A stretch of DNA of 64,000 nucleotides from G963662905 sp963662905 (lineage in GTDB: Bacteria > Bacteroidota > Bacteroidia > Bacteroidales > WRLA01), in NCBI GenBank assembly GCA_963662905.2, contig CAXXFD010000003.1:930001-994000 (forward strand), read 5' to 3'. A program made the translations under genes and the position numbers. Of the stretch, positions 61,731-64,000 are shown piece by piece (the first letter of the stretch is position 1; every line of letters begins with the position of its first letter). The notes beneath the pieces were generated by a model. The model made no database searches. It was given only the letters and a program-made list of their open reading frames with translations, and had not been told where the DNA came from.

Positions 61731-62990
61731 ATGACAACATTCAAAAAGCCACATATTTATGTTTCCACAATCCTGCCCATGGGGAAAAACAATGTTGAAG
61801 CACTGAACCGTTTTGTCGGGGCGCATAAACGTTATCAAAGCCCAACGGAATTTGGCAGCCGCGGCGAAGTGGAAGCCAAAGAAGAAGGCAGCTTTGAAAT
61901 GACAGGCCATGGCATTATGCTCACTCCCGGCAATTATGATTTTTGCAATTGGCTGCATGCGGATGTTTCTGAATTTGCTGATCGGGACAAAAAATACGGA
62001 TTAAGCCTTTACAAAAGCGGTTTGGCGGTTTTGGGCCTTCAGCCAGATGCCGGTTCCTGCAGCATCGACCAAATCAAGGAAATGGCCGGACAGCTCACCT
62101 ATAAAATTGCCGATTGTATTTTTCCTGTGCTCAATGAAGGTCAGCAACTGATGCTTTCGGCTGTTTTACAGACTGAAAACCTGGCTGAATCCTGGTATCA
62201 GGTACAGGCTTATTCACTTGTGATCTGCGAAGAAAATCCCTTTGCAGGGATGAAGGCGGAAGATATGAAAGCGCAGTATTCATCAACAATTGAAGCCTAT
62301 ACCGACTGGATTGTCAGCGCGCAGGATATGGGAGAAGGCATGCTTTTTATGGGTATGGCAGGAATGCTCTATCTTGGCAAAAGAACAGAAGAAATTGATA
62401 AAATCCTAAGGGATATCCTCTTTTTGAAATCCTGCAATAAAATGTCGCATCATCTGCACTCATTACTTTGGAGTTTGCGCAAAAGATTGCAAAACCTCAA
62501 AGATGAAAGCAAAAAAGGCAATTATAAAACCCTGAAAACCAATAATGAAAAAATTTGCGGCCTGACGGATGTTTTATCAAAAATCCAGGTATATGACCGC
62601 ATGCTGGAACGGGAAACCGGAGAAATAGCTACACAATGGAAAAAAGATTCCTGTGCCCAGAAAGCTTGTTTTGTGGATATGATCTGTGAAGCATTTGCCG
62701 ATGAAGTAGAAAAATCCATCGACCGCAGCGGAACGATCAGCCAGCTGACCAAAGACCTGGAAGTGCTCAGCCTGGAACTAGAAAACCGCCTGGAACTGCT
62801 GATGACCCGAGACAGTATGACGCTTAATGTCATTTTGCTCGTACTGACAATCATCTCGCTGCTGGGCATTGGCGAAGTAGCCGGATTTTCCGAAACCCAA
62901 TGGAAAATCGTGGGTCTTGTCATTCTGCCTTTCGGCCTGGCAAGCCTGATTTACCTGAGGAATTATTTTAAAAATTTCCTCAAAGGCTGA
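61731..62990 (+). CDS. Unknown protein with helical body and two C-terminal membrane helices
   Basis: A 419-residue protein without signal peptide. The N-terminal 150 residues are mixed (HIYVSTILPMGKNNVEALNR). The middle is long and helical with a probable coiled coil around residues 225-360. Two transmembrane helices close the protein (LNVILLVLTIISLLGIG and WKIVGLVILPFGLASLIYL), with a basic tail. The topology recalls CorA-type proteins, but the GMN motif is absent. It is the second half of the two-gene module, and its function is unknown. Confidence 0.72.
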   Translation: MTTFKKPHIYVSTILPMGKNNVEALNRFVGAHKRYQSPTEFGSRGEVEAKEEGSFEMTGHGIMLTPGNYDFCNWLHADVSEFADRDKKYGLSLYKSGLAVLGLQPDAGSCSIDQIKEMAGQLTYKIADCIFPVLNEGQQLMLSAVLQTENLAESWYQVQAYSLVICEENPFAGMKAEDMKAQYSSTIEAYTDWIVSAQDMGEGMLFMGMAGMLYLGKRTEEIDKILRDILFLKSCNKMSHHLHSLLWSLRKRLQNLKDESKKGNYKTLKTNNEKICGLTDVLSKIQVYDRMLERETGEIATQWKKDSCAQKACFVDMICEAFADEVEKSIDRSGTISQLTKDLEVLSLELENRLELLMTRDSMTLNVILLVLTIISLLGIGEVAGFSETQWKIVGLVILPFGLASLIYLRNYFKNFLKG

Positions 62991-63097
62991 TCAATTCTCC
63001 GGATAGATAAAACTTAACACTATTCATCGGATGACTTTGATTCATCCGATGAATGTATCCAAAACCAAATTTTGTATAAATCCTTTGAATGAGAGAA

Positions 63098-63289
63098 CTA
63101 TTGCATTGATTTCCTGCGCTCTACAATCAAAAGCGAATCAATTTTTGCCGTTGCGCCCATAAATTGAAAGGTCGGACGGACATTTGGAATAACAGATACC
63201 ACTTCGCCCTGCATTTTGTTCAGGTAATTCTCGAGTTTTTCCTGCATATTGGAATTGCGGACTTCGATTTTGTGTACTTTATATTTCAT
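63098..63289 (-). CDS. Small protein, DUF4177-like
   Basis: A 63-residue protein starting MKYKVHKIEV. The pattern of a short strand, a helix (MQEKLENYLNKM), and two strands (GEVVSVIPNVRP; KIDSLLIVERRK) resembles DUF4177 proteins, which have no known function. The ATG at 63289 is preferred over a longer frame that would add 14 unrelated residues. Confidence 0.6.
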   Translation of the reverse strand: MKYKVHKIEVRNSNMQEKLENYLNKMQGEVVSVIPNVRPTFQFMGATAKIDSLLIVERRKSMQ

Positions 63290-63505
63290 GGTATTGGGAT
63301 TTGATTTTAAAGGAAATTTATGAAGCACCAATATCTCAAAGATACATAAAACATCTCAACAGAAATGAGTTATCCCGATTCAATCATAAAACTAAAGGAA
63401 TTTAAAAGCTTATTTTACTACAAAAAACAGCGGCTGCTATACATCGTGGAGCATATTTTCAGGAATTAATAATCTTTTCCAAATATCCGGAGCAGCATAA
63501 TTTCA

Positions 63506-63513
63506 TACTTTTG
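63506..63513 (+). promoter_or_regulatory. Bacteroidota -7 element for glmM
   Basis: TACTTTTG matches TAnnTTTG, 17 bases before the start codon. Confidence 0.5.
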
Positions 63514-63530
63514 CGCAAAACAGATTATAT

Positions 63531-64000
63531 ATGACATTAATCAAATCTATTTCAGGAATACGCGGAACGATTGGCGGCAAAGCCGGAGAAGGCTTAAGCC
63601 CGCTTGATGTTGTAAAATTCACCGCTTCTTTTGGCTCCTTTATGCAGGATGCCCATCAAAAGCAAAACATTAAAATGATATTGGGGCGCGATGCCCGTAT
63701 CTCAGGAGAAATGGTCAACCGTTTGGTGGTTTCCACTCTTAATGCATTGGGCATTGATGTAATCGACCTGGGACTGAGCACCACGCCAACAGTGGAAGTT
63801 CTGGTGACCAAACTCGAAGCACAGGGCGGTATTATCCTCACAGCCAGTCACAACCCGGCACAGTGGAATGCGCTCAAACTGCTCAACCACAAAGGCGAAT
63901 TCATCAACGCAGCTGAAGGGGAAGAAGTTTTAAAAAAAGCCGATGAGGAAGATTTTACTTTCGCGGAAGTGGATAAGCTGGGCAGCTACGAAACCTACGA
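63531..64000 (+). CDS. glmM: Phosphoglucosamine mutase/phosphomannomutase, 3'-truncated
   Basis: The first 156 residues of a phosphohexomutase, open to the window end. TLIKSISGIRGTIGGKAGEG is the conserved start of the Bacteroidota enzymes. The catalytic phosphoserine loop is seen as GGIILTASHNPAQWNALKLL, with Ser in TASHNP. Domain 1 also has MILGRDARISGEMV. It would convert glucosamine 6-phosphate to the 1-phosphate for cell-wall precursor synthesis, or act on mannose/glucose phosphates. The specificity motifs lie beyond the window edge. Confidence 0.9.
   Translation, partial: MTLIKSISGIRGTIGGKAGEGLSPLDVVKFTASFGSFMQDAHQKQNIKMILGRDARISGEMVNRLVVSTLNALGIDVIDLGLSTTPTVEVLVTKLEAQGGIILTASHNPAQWNALKLLNHKGEFINAAEGEEVLKKADEEDFTFAEVDKLGSYETY

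Overview
The window comes from a member of the Bacteroidota. Several things support this. The promoter element TAnnTTTG recurs upstream of start codons on both strands. Shine-Dalgarno sequences are nearly absent. The gene content includes a TonB-dependent receptor with a carboxypeptidase-regulatory-like N-terminus, GldA/F/G-like ABC genes followed by DUF4340, DUF4294, a TorF-type porin, SPFH/NfeD and Bacteroidetes-type insertion sequences. A [FeFe]-hydrogenase-type sensor suggests an anaerobic or microaerobic lifestyle. Genus or species cannot be named from the sequence.

Layout. 1-3.1 kb: end of a Gfo/Idh/MocA oxidoreductase, a lipoprotein and a membrane sugar-phosphate transferase that primes polysaccharide synthesis. 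3.1-10.2 kb: DUF4294, 6-phosphofructokinase, a lipoprotein, a RelA-like (p)ppGpp synthetase whose hydrolase site is destroyed, and the clpS-nfeD-floA operon. 10.4-15.3 kb: Nudix CoA pyrophosphatase, barrel protein, lipase-like hydrolase, HD protein, and a sigma/anti-sigma pair. 15.4-19.8 kb: an M28 aminopeptidase gene broken by two insertion sequences (IS1380 and IS630 families), with exact target duplications that let the original 526-residue frame be rebuilt. 19.9-25.2 kb: exonuclease-GIY-YIG fusion, OsmC, a TacAT-type toxin-antitoxin pair, a metallophosphoesterase, and an unexplained structured stretch that may be an ORF-less group II intron. 25.6-31.8 kb: YidC, a GluR0-like ligand-gated K+ channel, a TerB-like protein, a universal stress protein, CutC and an ADP-ribosylglycohydrolase.

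31.9-33.6 kb is a complete IS66-family element with an 8-bp target duplication. 33.6-37.8 kb is a four-gene Gld-like ABC operon. 37.8-40.1 kb holds a gene-poor stretch with decayed sequence and an Rpn-type PD-(D/E)XK nuclease gene whose 3' end is tandemly duplicated. 40.1-42.7 kb is a TonB-dependent receptor behind a TPP riboswitch, so probably a thiamin uptake receptor. 43.9 kb is a cold-shock protein with a possible long leader.

44.3-52.4 kb is the most striking block: a [2Fe-2S] thioredoxin-like ferredoxin, a sensory-type [FeFe]-hydrogenase with PAS domain, a SpoIIE-type phosphatase, a NarX-like histidine kinase and a NarL-like response regulator. A palindrome of NarL-type half sites then precedes a TorF-type porin and an ammonium transporter. 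This layout suggests a gas or redox sensing pathway feeding a two-component system. The remainder (52.4-64 kb) holds a YitT transporter, a SiaC-like phosphoprotein, a GNAT acetyltransferase, several secreted proteins, an orphan two-gene module of unknown function, and the start of a phosphoglucosamine mutase gene that runs off the end.

All calls come from reading the sequence. No database search was run, and family names rest on recognised motifs.
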